A program made the position numbers and the translations under genes. From NCBI RefSeq assembly GCF_014836775.1, contig NZ_JACSQD010000002.1, positions 180,674 through 244,673 on the forward strand: a stretch of 64,000 nt of DNA, in the 5' to 3' direction. Every line of letters begins with the position of its first letter. Position 1 is the first letter of the stretch. Shown one piece after another: positions 1-9,144 of this stretch. Origin of the DNA: Arthrobacter gallicola (GTDB taxonomy: Bacteria > Actinomycetota > Actinomycetes > Actinomycetales > Micrococcaceae). The notes below the pieces were generated by a model, which worked only from the letters and a program-made list of their open reading frames with translations, was not told the DNA's origin and did not search any database.

Positions 1-842
1 TGCTGATCGGAATCTCACTCGGCCTGCTCGGCGGGGGCGGCTCCATCCTCACTGTTCCGATCCTGACCTATGTCGCCGGCATGAACCCGAAGGAAGCCAT
101 CGCGGCCTCCCTCTTCGTCGTCGGGGCGACCAGTGCGGTCAGCGCTGTGCATCATGCCCGCGGGAAGCGTGTGCGGTGGCGGACAGGCCTGGTCTTCGGC
201 GCCGCGGGCATGGCCGGAGCCTTCGGCGGCGGCCTGCTTGGCGGACATATCCCCGGAACCATCCTCATGATTGCCTTCGCCCTCATGATGGTTGCCACTT
301 CCCTCGCGATGATCCGCGGCCGCAGGAACGCCCCGGATGCACCCCGGCAAGGTGACCTGCCTGTCGGCAAAGTCATCGGCGAAGGCTTAGCCGTTGGCCT
401 GGTCACCGGCCTGGTGGGTGCGGGAGGCGGATTCCTGGTTGTCCCGGCACTCGCATTGCTCGGCGGGCTGTCAATGCCCGTAGCGGTGGGCACGTCCCTG
501 GTTGTTATCGCCATGAAGTCGTTCGCCGGGCTTGGCGGCTACCTCACCACCGTCTCCCTGGACTGGGCGCTGGTGGGCGGTGTCACCGTGGCGGCGATCC
601 TTGGCTCATTCATCGGTGCCCGCCTCAGCAGCCGCGTCCCCGAAGCCGCACTGCGCAAGGGCTTTGGGTTCTTCGTCCTGGCCATGGGCGTCTTCGTCCT
701 GGTTCAGGAGCTCCCCTCCCCCGCCAATTACGCCGTCGGCCTCGCAGCCACCGGCCTCGCAGCGGCCGCCGCCCTGTGCTGGTTCATCATCCCCGGGTGC
801 CCCCTGCGCCGGACCCTGACCCCACCCCTGCCAGCCCGGTAG
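1..842 (+). CDS. TauE/SafE-family sulfite/anion exporter, 5' partial
   Basis: The reading frame is open from base 3 and runs off the left edge, so the N-terminus is missing; the visible part is about 279 codons. It is a polytopic membrane protein with at least seven hydrophobic segments and the Gly-rich repeats typical of TauE/SafE permeases (GLLGGGGS near the left edge, GLVGAGGGF around the middle), one per half of the internally duplicated fold. Family members export sulfite, sulfoacetate or related organic anions, but the substrate cannot be read from sequence. A strong hairpin follows the stop, so it is not cotranscribed with the TetR gene downstream. Family assignment is secure; function is inference. 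Confidence 0.85.
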   Translation, partial: LIGISLGLLGGGGSILTVPILTYVAGMNPKEAIAASLFVVGATSAVSAVHHARGKRVRWRTGLVFGAAGMAGAFGGGLLGGHIPGTILMIAFALMMVATSLAMIRGRRNAPDAPRQGDLPVGKVIGEGLAVGLVTGLVGAGGGFLVVPALALLGGLSMPVAVGTSLVVIAMKSFAGLGGYLTTVSLDWALVGGVTVAAILGSFIGARLSSRVPEAALRKGFGFFVLAMGVFVLVQELPSPANYAVGLAATGLAAAAALCWFIIPGCPLRRTLTPPLPAR

Positions 843-846
843 CGCT

Positions 847-875
847 GCGGGTCTGCGCTGCCGGCGCAGACCCGC
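847..875 (+). terminator. Hairpin terminator after TauE gene
   Basis: A perfect 12-bp GC-rich stem (GCGGGTCTGCGC and its complement) with a 5-nt loop begins a few bases after the stop codon. There is no clear T-tract, as is common in high-GC actinobacteria. Confidence 0.7.
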
Positions 876-883
876 ATCGGCGT

Positions 884-907
884 TTGCACCCAGTGCAACC
901 ATGCACT
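884..907. promoter_or_regulatory. Candidate TetR operator with three alternating half-sites
   Basis: Three TGCAC/GTGCA half-sites lie just upstream of the TetR start. TTGCAC-CCA-GTGCAA (884-898) is one perfect inverted repeat. AGTGCA-ACCA-TGCACT (892-907) is a second, sharing the middle half-site. The location immediately before the regulator gene suggests autoregulation and control of the mmpL gene behind it. The symmetry is visible; binding is inferred. Confidence 0.6.
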
Positions 908-919
908 TAGTGTAGTTAT

Positions 920-1564
920 GTGCTTCCAGCCTGTTCCGTCCCGGACCGCCGGGCCGCTTTAAAGAGCCGCCACCGGCAGGCGATCATCGATGCCTGCGCG
1001 TCACTGCTCTCCGAACGGCGCGGCACTGACTTCTCCGTGGAGGAACTCGCGCAGCGCGCGGATGTTTCCCGCCGCACGGTGTTTAACCACTTCGCGTCCC
1101 TGGATGACGTCGTCACCGAGGTGGGAACCGGGATCGTGGGGGCTGTTCTCATCCTGCCCCCAGGCCCGGCCCCGGAAGGACGCTCACCCCTGGACGATCT
1201 GGTGGATCTGGTCAGCTCGGCTGAATTCATCGAGGCGGTCTCCTACCTGACGCAGGTCCTGGGCCGCGCGGACAGCCGGTCCTCATCCCAAAAAGCCATC
1301 CTGGCGTTCCGCTCCGTCACCATGGCGGGCAACCAGGTCATCACCGGGCTGCTGTCCCGCTACCCGGACGTGGACCCGCTGGAAATCGAACTCCTCGTCG
1401 GCACCTTCGCCGGCGGGGTGAGTGTCCTTTACGAACGCTGGAACGCCCAGACGGGAGCCGTGGACACGCCCGAATCCCGCGGCGCCTGGCTTGACCTGCT
1501 CCAACGGCTGGTCACCACCCTTCGCACGGGCCACGGCTCCGGCACGCCGCCCGGGGCATCCTGA
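920..1564 (+). CDS. TetR/AcrR-family transcriptional regulator
   Basis: A 214-aa protein. The N-terminal HTH (about residues 15-60, with VEELAQRADVSRRTVFNHF) is a classic TetR DNA-binding domain; the rest is the helical ligand-binding domain. GTG at 920 is taken as the start; an ATG at 918 overlaps it in another frame and is not in this reading frame. The gene is followed after 54 bp by an MmpL-type transporter in the same direction, the usual arrangement for a repressor of an efflux or lipid-export pump. The inverted repeats at 884-907 are the obvious operator candidate. The ligand is unknown. Confidence 0.88.
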   Translation: MLPACSVPDRRAALKSRHRQAIIDACASLLSERRGTDFSVEELAQRADVSRRTVFNHFASLDDVVTEVGTGIVGAVLILPPGPAPEGRSPLDDLVDLVSSAEFIEAVSYLTQVLGRADSRSSSQKAILAFRSVTMAGNQVITGLLSRYPDVDPLEIELLVGTFAGGVSVLYERWNAQTGAVDTPESRGAWLDLLQRLVTTLRTGHGSGTPPGAS

Positions 1565-1618
1565 GCCACCACCGCACACTGACCACCCCCTCCGCAGCAA
1601 ACCACGCAAGGACCTCCA

Positions 1619-4141
1619 ATGGCTGAATTTCTGTACCGCCTCGGACAGGCCGCCGCCCGGCGAGCACGCACCGTATTGGCAGTGTGGATCGCTGTGCTGG
1701 CTGTCGCCGGAATAGCGTTCGCACTGTTCGGCGGCACGCTCTCCTCCGCGATTTCCATACCCAACACCCCCACCACCCAGGTCACCGACCGCCTCCAGCA
1801 GGAACTTCCCGAGGCATCGGGTGGCACCGGTTCGATCGTGCTCCAGACGGAGAACGGCTCCGCATTCACGGCCGAGCAGCGCGAGGCCATCAGCGCGCTG
1901 GTCGAGGACGCCAAGGCCCTGGACGGCGTGGAAAACGCCGTCGACCCCTTCGCCACCGAGGCACAGCGCGAGGAACAGGCCCGGCAGGTCGCTGACGGCC
2001 AGGCGCAGCTGGACGCCGGACTGCAGCAGATAGAGGCTGCGCGGGCTGAGCTCGACGCCGGCCAGGAACAGCTGGACGCCGCCCGGGCACAGGTTGAAGC
2101 AGCCGGGATGCTCCCCATGGCCGCCCCGCAGCTGGATGCCCAGCAGGCCCAGCTCGACGCCGGACGGGCGGAGCTGGAGGCCCAGGCCGCCACGGCCGCA
2201 GAACAGGCACCGCAGCTGGAACAGGCCGCGGCACTGCTGAACATGGCCCAGGAAATCCGCATGGTCTCCGAGGACGGCAGCACGGCGGTCCTGACCGTGG
2301 TCTTCGAGGACACCCAGATGGAGATCCCCCAGGAAACCAAGGACGCCGTGGTTGCGGTGTTCGAAGACGCGGGGATCGACGGCGTCACCGCTGACTTCTC
2401 CACCGACATCACCCAGGGCATCCCCAGCATCGTCGGCGTCGGTGAGGTTGTCGGCCTGGTGATCGCGGCCATCGTCCTAGTGGTTATGCTCGGCACCCTG
2501 ATCGGCGCCGGACTGCCGCTGGTGACCGCCCTGATCGGCGTAGGCATCGGGGCCCTCGGCGCCCTGGCGTTCTCCGGTGTCGTCGAAATGATTTCCGTGA
2601 CCCCCGTGCTCGGCCTGATGCTTGGCCTGGCCGTGGGCATTGACTACACGCTGTTCATCGTCAACCGGCACCGCCGCCAGCTCAAGAACGGCTTCGACCT
2701 CGAAGAATCCATTGGCCTGGCCAACGGCACCTCCGGCAACGCCGTCGTCTTCGCCGGCGCCACCGTGCTGATCGCATTGCTGGCCCTGAACATCAGCGGC
2801 ATCCCCTTCCTGGGCCTGATGGGCACCGTGGGCGCCGCCTGTATTGCGATCGCCGTGCTCATCGCAGTGACCCTGACTCCGGCACTGCTCAAGCTCGTTG
2901 GCATGCGCATCCTGAGCAAAAAGGAACGCGCGTCCATCTCCTCCGCAACTGAGGACGGCACACCCGCCGCCGCGGCTGCCCCGGTGAAGCCCATGTCCAC
3001 GGTTAGCGCCCTGCTGACCGCCGTGGCGGCGATCGCTGCCCTGCTGTTCATCGCCGTCCCCGCGCTGGAACTGCGGACCGGGCTGCCGGACGGCTCCTCC
3101 GAACCGCATGACTCCACCCAGTACCGGGCGTACTCAACCCTGTCGGAGAAATTCGGTGAAGGCCAGAACGGCACGCTGCTGGTAGTCGCCGAGCTGCCGG
3201 ACGAGCCCACCGAGGCTGAAGCCACGGCAGCTCAGGCCGAGATCGCCCAGATTCTCTTCGACCAGGACGGCGTCTCCGCCGTCGCGCCCGTCGGCTCCTC
3301 CGAAGACGGCAGCACCGTGGCCTTCCAAGTGGTTCCCACCGAGGGGCCCACCAGCGAGTCCACCGAGAACCTGGTGCACACCCTGCGGGACATGTCCCCG
3401 CTGAACGGTACCTACGAAATCGGTGTCGCCGGCTCCGCCAGCGGCAACATCGACATCTCGGACAAGCTCTCCGACGCCCTGCCGATCTACCTGGGCGTCG
3501 TCGTCGGGCTCTCCCTGCTGATCCTGATCCTGGTGTTCCGGTCCATCTACGTTCCGGTCATCGCCACACTCGGGTTCGTGCTCTCCTACTTCGCTGCCCT
3601 TGGCGGCGTGGTGGCGATCTACCAGTGGGGCTGGCTTGCCGGCGTCTTCAATGTGGAGTCCCCCGGCCCGATCCTGAATTTCCTGCCGACCATCCTGGTG
3701 GGCATCCTCTTCGGCCTGGCCATGGACTACATGCTGTTCATCGGTTCCGGCATGCGGGAGGCCTACGCCCACGGCGCGCCGTCGCGCGTCGCCGTCGTCC
3801 AGGGTGTGCGGGCCGGCCGGTCCGTGGTGACCGCCGCGGCCATCATCATGGTCTCGGTATTCGGCGGGTTCGTCTTCTCCCACAGCGCGATGATCCGGCC
3901 CATCGGCTTTGCCCTGGCGTTCGGCGTGCTCCTGGATGCGTTCGTTGTCCGGATGCTGCTGATCCCGGCGCTCATGCACCTGGCCGGAGACAAGGCCTGG
4001 TGGCTGCCGAAGTGGCTGGACAAGATCCTGCCGGATGTCGATGTCGAGGGCGCCTCGCTGGAACGCCGCCACCCGCATCTGCACGACGCCGGTGCGGAGC
4101 AGGACGCTGAGGGAACGGATCCCGTTCCGGCTAAGCGCTAG
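1619..4141 (+). CDS. MMPL-family (RND superfamily) transporter
   Basis: An 840-aa inner-membrane protein with the MmpL/YdfJ architecture: one N-terminal TM helix, a large extracytoplasmic domain, a block of TM helices near residues 275-435, a second extracytoplasmic domain and a second TM block near 620-785. Each TM block carries the GLAVGIDYTLF / GLAMDYMLF motif with the conserved Asp-Tyr proton-relay region. The first outer domain contains a heptad-like segment rich in QLDAG and ARAELDAG repeats (about residues 120-200), predicted coiled coil and characteristic of actinobacterial MmpL-like proteins. Substrates in the family range from lipids to drugs. Probably cotranscribed with, and controlled by, the TetR gene upstream. 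Confidence 0.9.
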   Translation: MAEFLYRLGQAAARRARTVLAVWIAVLAVAGIAFALFGGTLSSAISIPNTPTTQVTDRLQQELPEASGGTGSIVLQTENGSAFTAEQREAISALVEDAKALDGVENAVDPFATEAQREEQARQVADGQAQLDAGLQQIEAARAELDAGQEQLDAARAQVEAAGMLPMAAPQLDAQQAQLDAGRAELEAQAATAAEQAPQLEQAAALLNMAQEIRMVSEDGSTAVLTVVFEDTQMEIPQETKDAVVAVFEDAGIDGVTADFSTDITQGIPSIVGVGEVVGLVIAAIVLVVMLGTLIGAGLPLVTALIGVGIGALGALAFSGVVEMISVTPVLGLMLGLAVGIDYTLFIVNRHRRQLKNGFDLEESIGLANGTSGNAVVFAGATVLIALLALNISGIPFLGLMGTVGAACIAIAVLIAVTLTPALLKLVGMRILSKKERASISSATEDGTPAAAAAPVKPMSTVSALLTAVAAIAALLFIAVPALELRTGLPDGSSEPHDSTQYRAYSTLSEKFGEGQNGTLLVVAELPDEPTEAEATAAQAEIAQILFDQDGVSAVAPVGSSEDGSTVAFQVVPTEGPTSESTENLVHTLRDMSPLNGTYEIGVAGSASGNIDISDKLSDALPIYLGVVVGLSLLILILVFRSIYVPVIATLGFVLSYFAALGGVVAIYQWGWLAGVFNVESPGPILNFLPTILVGILFGLAMDYMLFIGSGMREAYAHGAPSRVAVVQGVRAGRSVVTAAAIIMVSVFGGFVFSHSAMIRPIGFALAFGVLLDAFVVRMLLIPALMHLAGDKAWWLPKWLDKILPDVDVEGASLERRHPHLHDAGAEQDAEGTDPVPAKR

Positions 4142-4153
4142 CTGTACTGAGAC

Positions 4154-4197
4154 ACCGACAGGTGCCGCTTCCCTGAGGGGAGGCGGCACCTGTCGGT
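4154..4197. terminator. Bidirectional hairpin terminator between mmpL-like and FAD-oxidase genes
   Basis: A perfect 15-bp stem (ACCGACAGGTGCCGC and complement) with a 14-nt loop, in a convergent intergenic gap and followed by TTAA. It can serve both flanking genes. Confidence 0.8.
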
Positions 4198-4204
4198 TAA
4201 GCCC

Positions 4205-5599
4205 CTAGATCGCCTTGCCCGGGTTCAGGATGCCCAGCGGGTCAAGGGCGGCCCGGATGGTGTGCATAACCTCCAGGGAAACACCGCCGAGTTCCTCTTC
4301 GAGCCAGTCCCGCTTGAGCAGGCCAATGCCGTGTTCCCCGGTCAGGGTGCCGCCGAGGGACTTGGCCAGCCGGAACATCTCCCCCAGCGCCACCTTGGGC
4401 GGGCCTTCCGTGACCGAGTCCTCGGGATCCATCACGATCATCGGGTGCAGGTTCCCGTCCGAGGCGTGTGCGACGGTGAAAATCCGCACCCCCGTCCGAG
4501 CAGAGATTTCCTCCAGCCCGGAAACCACCTCCGCCAGGCGTCCGCGCGGAACCCCGATGTCTCCGATCGAGACCCGGCCCAGCTTCTCCAGCGACGGGAT
4601 GGCCTCCCGCCGCGCCCTGACCAGGGCTGCCGCCTGCTCGTCGTCGACCGCCTTTTCGCAGGTGCCAAAGGGGGCGACGGCGTCCATCACCACATCCTGC
4701 TCCAGGAACGCACCGTGGCCATCGGTCTGCACCAGGAGGAACGAGGCGCCGCGGGACCGGTAATCCGTGCCCAGCGCAGCATCCACCGCTTCCAGGGTCT
4801 GCCCGTCCATCAGCTCCATCATGGAGGGCTGGATCCGGGACGCGACGACGGCGGACGCGGCCCGGGCCGCCTGCTCCACGTTCGGGAAGAACGCGGCCAC
4901 CGTGGCGGTCTGCACGGGCAGCGGCCGCAGCCGCAGGGTCGCCTCCACCACGATGCCGAGGGTGCCTTCCGAGCCGATGATCAGTGCGTTGAGGTCGTAC
5001 CCGCTGACCCCCTTGATGGTTTCCCGGCCGGTGCGCAGTTCGCGTCCATCGGCGAGAATGACGCGCAGTGCCAGCACCGCCTCACGGGTGACGCCGTACT
5101 TTGCGCAGCGCATTCCGCCGGCGTTGGTGGCGATGTTCCCACCAATCGAACAGATGGCGGTACTCGCCGGGTCCGGGGCATAAAACAACCCGTACTCCCC
5201 CGCAGCCGCATTCAGCTCCGCGTTCAGGACCCCGGGCTGGACCACGGCCAGCTGCTCCTCGGGGTCGATCCGCAGGATCGCGTTCATGCGGGACACGTCC
5301 AGCACCACTTCTCCGGCCCGGGCCGTGGAACCCGCGGCCAGCCCGGTTCCGGCGCCGCGGGGCACCACCGGAACCCGGTGCGCGGTGGCCAGCCGCAGGA
5401 GGTCAGCCACCTCCCCGGCGTCGTGCGCGTAGACAACTCCGTCCGGCAGGCTGGGCGGCTGGTAGCCTGACCGGTCCGTACCGGCCGCCACCCGGTCAGC
5501 GGTGTGTACGGAGGAATGCGCCGCTTCCGCCAGCAGCGCCGCCGCCGGGCCGGTCAACGCGGCGGCCCCGGTGCGGGAGGGCAGAGACTCGGTGCTCAC
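4205..5599 (-). CDS. FAD-linked 2-hydroxyacid oxidase (GlcD / D-lactate dehydrogenase type)
   Basis: A 464-aa soluble flavoenzyme. The N-terminal PCMH-type FAD domain shows VPRGAGTGLAAG (about residue 78) and the GGNIATNAGGMRCAKYG stretch (about 153-170). The C-terminal FAD-oxidase cap ends with TGEHGIGLLKR and LNPGKAI, both standard for GlcD/DLD enzymes. It oxidises D-lactate or glycolate to pyruvate or glyoxylate, passing electrons to the chain. GTG start with AAGGAG five bases upstream. It lies 36 bp behind the lactate-permease gene on the same strand, which favours lactate, although GlcD-type enzymes also take glycolate and D-2-hydroxyglutarate. Confidence 0.87.
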   Translation of the reverse strand: MSTESLPSRTGAAALTGPAAALLAEAAHSSVHTADRVAAGTDRSGYQPPSLPDGVVYAHDAGEVADLLRLATAHRVPVVPRGAGTGLAAGSTARAGEVVLDVSRMNAILRIDPEEQLAVVQPGVLNAELNAAAGEYGLFYAPDPASTAICSIGGNIATNAGGMRCAKYGVTREAVLALRVILADGRELRTGRETIKGVSGYDLNALIIGSEGTLGIVVEATLRLRPLPVQTATVAAFFPNVEQAARAASAVVASRIQPSMMELMDGQTLEAVDAALGTDYRSRGASFLLVQTDGHGAFLEQDVVMDAVAPFGTCEKAVDDEQAAALVRARREAIPSLEKLGRVSIGDIGVPRGRLAEVVSGLEEISARTGVRIFTVAHASDGNLHPMIVMDPEDSVTEGPPKVALGEMFRLAKSLGGTLTGEHGIGLLKRDWLEEELGGVSLEVMHTIRAALDPLGILNPGKAI

Positions 5600-5635
5600 A
5601 CATTCTCCTTGCGGTAGTGCCTGCCTGGACGGATG

Positions 5636-7393
5636 CTACGGAACCATCCAGCCCAGAACGGACGTGGACTGCAGCCAAATGAGCAGGGTCATCAACACCA
5701 GAAGACCCAGGCTCCAGCCGATCAGCTTGCGCAGCAGCGTGCCTTCGACGCCGTTCAGGCCCACGGCGGCTGCCGCGATGGCCAGGTTCTGCAGCGACAG
5801 CATCTTGCCCAGGACGCCTGCCGAGGAGTTCGAGGCTGCCATCAGGGTCGGTGATAGTCCGGTCTCATTGGCCGCTGCCACCTGCAGCTGGCCGAAGAGC
5901 GAGTTGGAGGACGTGTCCGAGCCCGTCAGCGCCACACCAATCCAGCCCAGCAGCGGAGACAGCAGCGCGAAGAATCCGCCGGCGGAGGCAAGCGCTACGC
6001 CCAGCGTGGTGGTCTGACCGGACAGGTTCATCACGAAGGAGAGCGCAAGCACCGAACATACCGTCACGATGGTCCAGCGCAGCGTCTTGAGGGTTTCACC
6101 GTAGATACGTACACCGGTGCCCGGTTTGATGCGGTAGAGCAGCATGGTCAGGATGCCCGAGATCAGCAGCAGCGTGCCGGTCGACTTCAGGTGGTCGAAC
6201 CGCAGGTTCTGCGCGCCCACCGGGTCACCGGCCGAGTTGACCACGTCCAGCCCCGGCCAGTGGAAGGTGACGCCGCCGATGCTGGTCAGCCAGGCCTTGA
6301 TCGGCGGGATCTGCGCCAGGGAGAAAACCACGATGATGATCAGATAGGGCGCGATCGCGAGCCACACGCTGCGCCCCGGAGGCCTCCCGGTGCCCGGTTC
6401 CCCGCCGTCGTCGCTTCCTGCGCCTGCCCGGGAACCGGGAGCGCTCCCGCCGCCGGTCCGGGTCAGGGTGTCCGTCCCTTCGGTGGCCCCCAGATGGGCG
6501 CCCTCGCCGCGCACGCCCTCGGCCTCGTCGTTGACCGTTTCCCCGGTCATACCGATGAGTTCCTTGGGCTGCCAGACCCGAAGCATGGCCAGGACGGCGA
6601 TCACCGTAGCCACCGCGGCCACAACGTCAGTCAGTTCGACCACAAAGTAGTTCGACGCCACAAACTGCGCCAGCCCAAAGACGAATCCGGCTACCAGCGC
6701 CACCGGCCAGGTCTGCCGGACGCCGCGCTTGCCGTCGACCAGGAACACCAGGATCAGCGGGACCACCAGAGCGATGAACGGTGTCTGCCGGCCGGCCATG
6801 GAGGAGAGCTCATGCAGCGGGATTCCGGTCACCCCGTTGAGCGCGATGATCGGGGCAGCCATCGCCCCGAACGCCACCGGCGCCGTGTTGGCCAGCAGCG
6901 CCACCATCGCCGCTTTCAGCGGTTTCATGCCCGCAGCCATCAGCATGGCGGCGGAGATCGCCACCGGAGCACCGAACCCGGCCAGGGATTCGAGCAGGGC
7001 ACCGAAACAGAAGGCAATCAGGATGGACAGGATCCGCAGGTCATCGGAAATGGAGCGGATTGTCCGGCCCAGGACATCGAACCAGGGAGTGGCAACGGTC
7101 AGGTTATAGATCCAGAGCGCGTTGATGAGGATCCAAAGAATAGGAAAGACCGCGTAGAAGGCGCCCAGAGCCGTGGCTGAGAATGCCTGGTCCAAGGGCA
7201 TTCCCCAGCCAAAGACACCCAGCAGAATGGACAGCACCAGGGCAATAATCCCGGCCTGATAGGCCTTGAGCCGGAAGACGCCGAGCATCACAAAAAGCAG
7301 GAAAAGCGGCAGCGCAGCCAGGATGGCTGAGAGCACCAGGGAACTGCCTACCGGATCAAGGACCTGTTCAAACTGCGCCGTCGGAATACCCAC
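5636..7393 (-). CDS. L-lactate permease family (LctP) transporter
   Basis: A 585-aa integral membrane protein with about 13 hydrophobic segments. ALLESLAGFGAPVAISAAML and NTAPVAFGAM are LctP-family hallmarks, and the end carries the TGSDTSSNSLFGQLQ motif. A hydrophilic Gly/Asp-rich loop (about residues 285-345) separates the two halves. The family imports lactate and glycolate by proton symport. GTG start behind AAGGGAG. First gene of a two-gene operon with the FAD-linked oxidase, forming a lactate/glycolate uptake-and-oxidation unit. No LldR-like regulator is adjacent, but an inverted repeat sits upstream. Confidence 0.93.
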   Translation of the reverse strand: MGIPTAQFEQVLDPVGSSLVLSAILAALPLFLLFVMLGVFRLKAYQAGIIALVLSILLGVFGWGMPLDQAFSATALGAFYAVFPILWILINALWIYNLTVATPWFDVLGRTIRSISDDLRILSILIAFCFGALLESLAGFGAPVAISAAMLMAAGMKPLKAAMVALLANTAPVAFGAMAAPIIALNGVTGIPLHELSSMAGRQTPFIALVVPLILVFLVDGKRGVRQTWPVALVAGFVFGLAQFVASNYFVVELTDVVAAVATVIAVLAMLRVWQPKELIGMTGETVNDEAEGVRGEGAHLGATEGTDTLTRTGGGSAPGSRAGAGSDDGGEPGTGRPPGRSVWLAIAPYLIIIVVFSLAQIPPIKAWLTSIGGVTFHWPGLDVVNSAGDPVGAQNLRFDHLKSTGTLLLISGILTMLLYRIKPGTGVRIYGETLKTLRWTIVTVCSVLALSFVMNLSGQTTTLGVALASAGGFFALLSPLLGWIGVALTGSDTSSNSLFGQLQVAAANETGLSPTLMAASNSSAGVLGKMLSLQNLAIAAAAVGLNGVEGTLLRKLIGWSLGLLVLMTLLIWLQSTSVLGWMVP

Positions 7394-7453
7394 AAAAACT
7401 CCCTTGTTTTTGTTCGGCCGGATCGCTCCTGACCTGATCGGGACTTACGTTGG

Positions 7454-7487
7454 GTTGACCCTAGGCTTAGGCTCCCGGCGGGTCAAC
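7454..7487. promoter_or_regulatory. Inverted repeat upstream of lactate permease operon
   Basis: GTTGACCC and GGGTCAAC, 8-bp arms 18 bp apart, lie in the 207-bp divergent region between the permease and the SDR gene. The arm symmetry suggests a dimeric-regulator site; no regulator gene is adjacent, so the assignment is tentative. Confidence 0.35.
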
Positions 7488-7600
7488 GCTTTCCCGCATC
7501 CTTTTGCCGGTGAACTTCAGAAACTCTTCCTTTGGGGCACTAATAGACCCGTTTCGCTATTGCGGGGAAGATCTCCCCGGCGCTGGGGCAGGATGTATTC

Positions 7601-8353
7601 ATGAGTTCAAACAATTCCCGCACCGCTGTTATTACCGGAGCCGGCTCCGGCATTGGCCGGGCCACCGCCCGGGCGTTCCTCGCTGCCGGATGGCAGGTGG
7701 CCCTGGCCGGCCGGCGCGAAGAGGCGCTGGTTGAAACGGCCGACGGCGATCCGCGCGCCCTGGTGATCCCGGCCGACGTTACCCGGCCCGACGACGTCGA
7801 GCGGCTCTTCAGCGCCGCCGCCGAGGCCTTCGGCCGGGTGGATGTGCTCTTCAACAATGCGGGCAGCTTCGGACCGGCAGGAGCCGTGGACGAAATCACC
7901 CTGGCGGACTGGAACAACACGATTGCAGTAAATCTCACTGGGACGATGCTCTGCGCCGCAGCTGCGGTTCGGCAGATGAAGCGCCAGGATCCGCAGGGCG
8001 GGCGGATCATCAACAACGGCTCGATCTCGGCCATTGCTCCGCGCCCCTTGGCCGTTGCGTACACCGCGACCAAGCACGCGGTGACCGGCCTGACCAAGGC
8101 CATCGACCTGGATGGACGCGGCTACGGGATCAGCTGCGCGCAAATCGACATTGGTAATGCCGCCACCGGCCTGCTGGACGGCATCACCTCCGGCGGCGCA
8201 CTGCAGCCCGACGGCAGCCGCCGGGTGGAACCGACGTTCCCGGTGGAAGATGCCGCACGGACAGTACTGTTTATGGCTGAACTGCCCGCGGCGGCAAACC
8301 CGGGCTCCGTGGTGCTCACCGCGGCCGGCATGCCCTTCCTCGGCCGGGGCTGA
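7601..8353 (+). CDS. SDR-family NAD(P)-dependent oxidoreductase
   Basis: A 250-aa classical short-chain dehydrogenase/reductase. The cofactor motif TGAGSGIG is at residues 12-19, NNAG at 86-89 and the catalytic set Ser141, Tyr154, Lys158 (YTATK). The fold and length are typical. It probably reduces or oxidises a small hydroxy or keto compound; the substrate is not predictable. It is transcribed divergently from the lactate permease and stands alone, ending about 45 bp before the convergent ChaB-like gene. Confidence 0.9.
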   Translation: MSSNNSRTAVITGAGSGIGRATARAFLAAGWQVALAGRREEALVETADGDPRALVIPADVTRPDDVERLFSAAAEAFGRVDVLFNNAGSFGPAGAVDEITLADWNNTIAVNLTGTMLCAAAAVRQMKRQDPQGGRIINNGSISAIAPRPLAVAYTATKHAVTGLTKAIDLDGRGYGISCAQIDIGNAATGLLDGITSGGALQPDGSRRVEPTFPVEDAARTVLFMAELPAAANPGSVVLTAAGMPFLGRG

Positions 8354-8398
8354 CCTTTCCTGGGCCGGGATGAACGTTCCTCGGCCCGGGCTGAAGAC

Positions 8399-8821
8399 CT
8401 ATTTTTCGCGGGATTCCCGGGTTTTCTTCTCGTTGGCTTTCTGGATGGCGGTGACCAGCTCCTCCTTGGTCATACTGGAACGCCCGGAAATATCCAGCCG
8501 GGCAGCGACCTCGTAGAGGTGGTCCTTCGTAGCGTTGGCGTCCACCCCGCCGGCGGTCTGGGCACTGGATTTCCGGCCCTCCGCCGCCTTTTGATCCGAT
8601 GGTCCGCTGGAGTCCTTAGCCTCCCAGTGGTCGCCGACCTTCTCATGCGTGCGCTTGAGCGAGGCGTAAGCGGTCTGCGCGGCCCGCTGCTCGTCGCCGT
8701 ACTCGTCAAGCGCCGAATCGTAGGTCTTCGCAAACGTGTCCTGCGCTTTTTGGTCCGACCTCTGCAGGGTGGAAGGCAGCTCGTTTTTCCTGGCGGAACC
8801 ACTCCCGGTGGTCTTCGGCAT
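8399..8821 (-). CDS. ChaB-domain protein with Rho-N-like C-terminus
   Basis: A 140-aa soluble, highly charged protein. Residues about 10-75 (LPSTLQRSDQKAQDTFAKTY onward) match the ChaB family. A variable Ser/Gln linker is followed by a C-terminal helical segment (DHLYEVAARLDISGRSSMTKEELV) resembling the Rho N-terminal or SAP-like domain often attached to actinobacterial ChaB proteins. The ATG at 8821 is chosen over an upstream in-frame ATG because GGAGGA sits just before it. The start lies 2 nt after the stop of the 76-aa gene upstream, so the two form an operon. The function of ChaB proteins outside cation-transport regulation is not established. Confidence 0.75.
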   Translation of the reverse strand: MPKTTGSGSARKNELPSTLQRSDQKAQDTFAKTYDSALDEYGDEQRAAQTAYASLKRTHEKVGDHWEAKDSSGPSDQKAAEGRKSSAQTAGGVDANATKDHLYEVAARLDISGRSSMTKEELVTAIQKANEKKTRESREK

Positions 8822-8823
8822 GC

Positions 8824-9054
8824 TTAGTCCTCCCCTTCCGCCTGGCCCACCCACTCTTCGGTTTCCGGGCGGTCCGGGGGCGGGGTGCCCATGGCGGCCT
8901 GAACTTCGGGGCTGTCGGTGTCATCGGCGAGCGGTTCGGGATTACGCCATTCCTGAGTGGTGTCCGGGGTGGCTCTGCGGGTGAGGTTCTGCGTTTCGTG
9001 CTTCAGTTCCTCGTCCATGCGGCGTCCGTGGGTGCTGTTTCCGCGTTCGGCCAT
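8824..9054 (-). CDS. Small hydrophilic hypothetical protein
   Basis: A 76-aa acidic, unstructured-looking protein (for example TPPPDRPETEEWVGQAEGED at the C-terminus) with no recognisable domain. An AAGGA ribosome-binding site precedes its ATG. It is immediately upstream of, and nearly touching, the ChaB-like gene, which supports cotranscription. Small acidic proteins of this kind are common beside stress or general-protection genes in actinobacteria, but no function can be assigned. Confidence 0.55.
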   Translation of the reverse strand: MAERGNSTHGRRMDEELKHETQNLTRRATPDTTQEWRNPEPLADDTDSPEVQAAMGTPPPDRPETEEWVGQAEGED

Positions 9055-9144
9055 GGTGCATTCCTTCCGGTCGGCAGGTTACTAAGCGTCCTTACGGTCT
9101 ATCACCGTTCACCGGGGCGCTCAACCCGCCGCCGTCGGAGCGTG

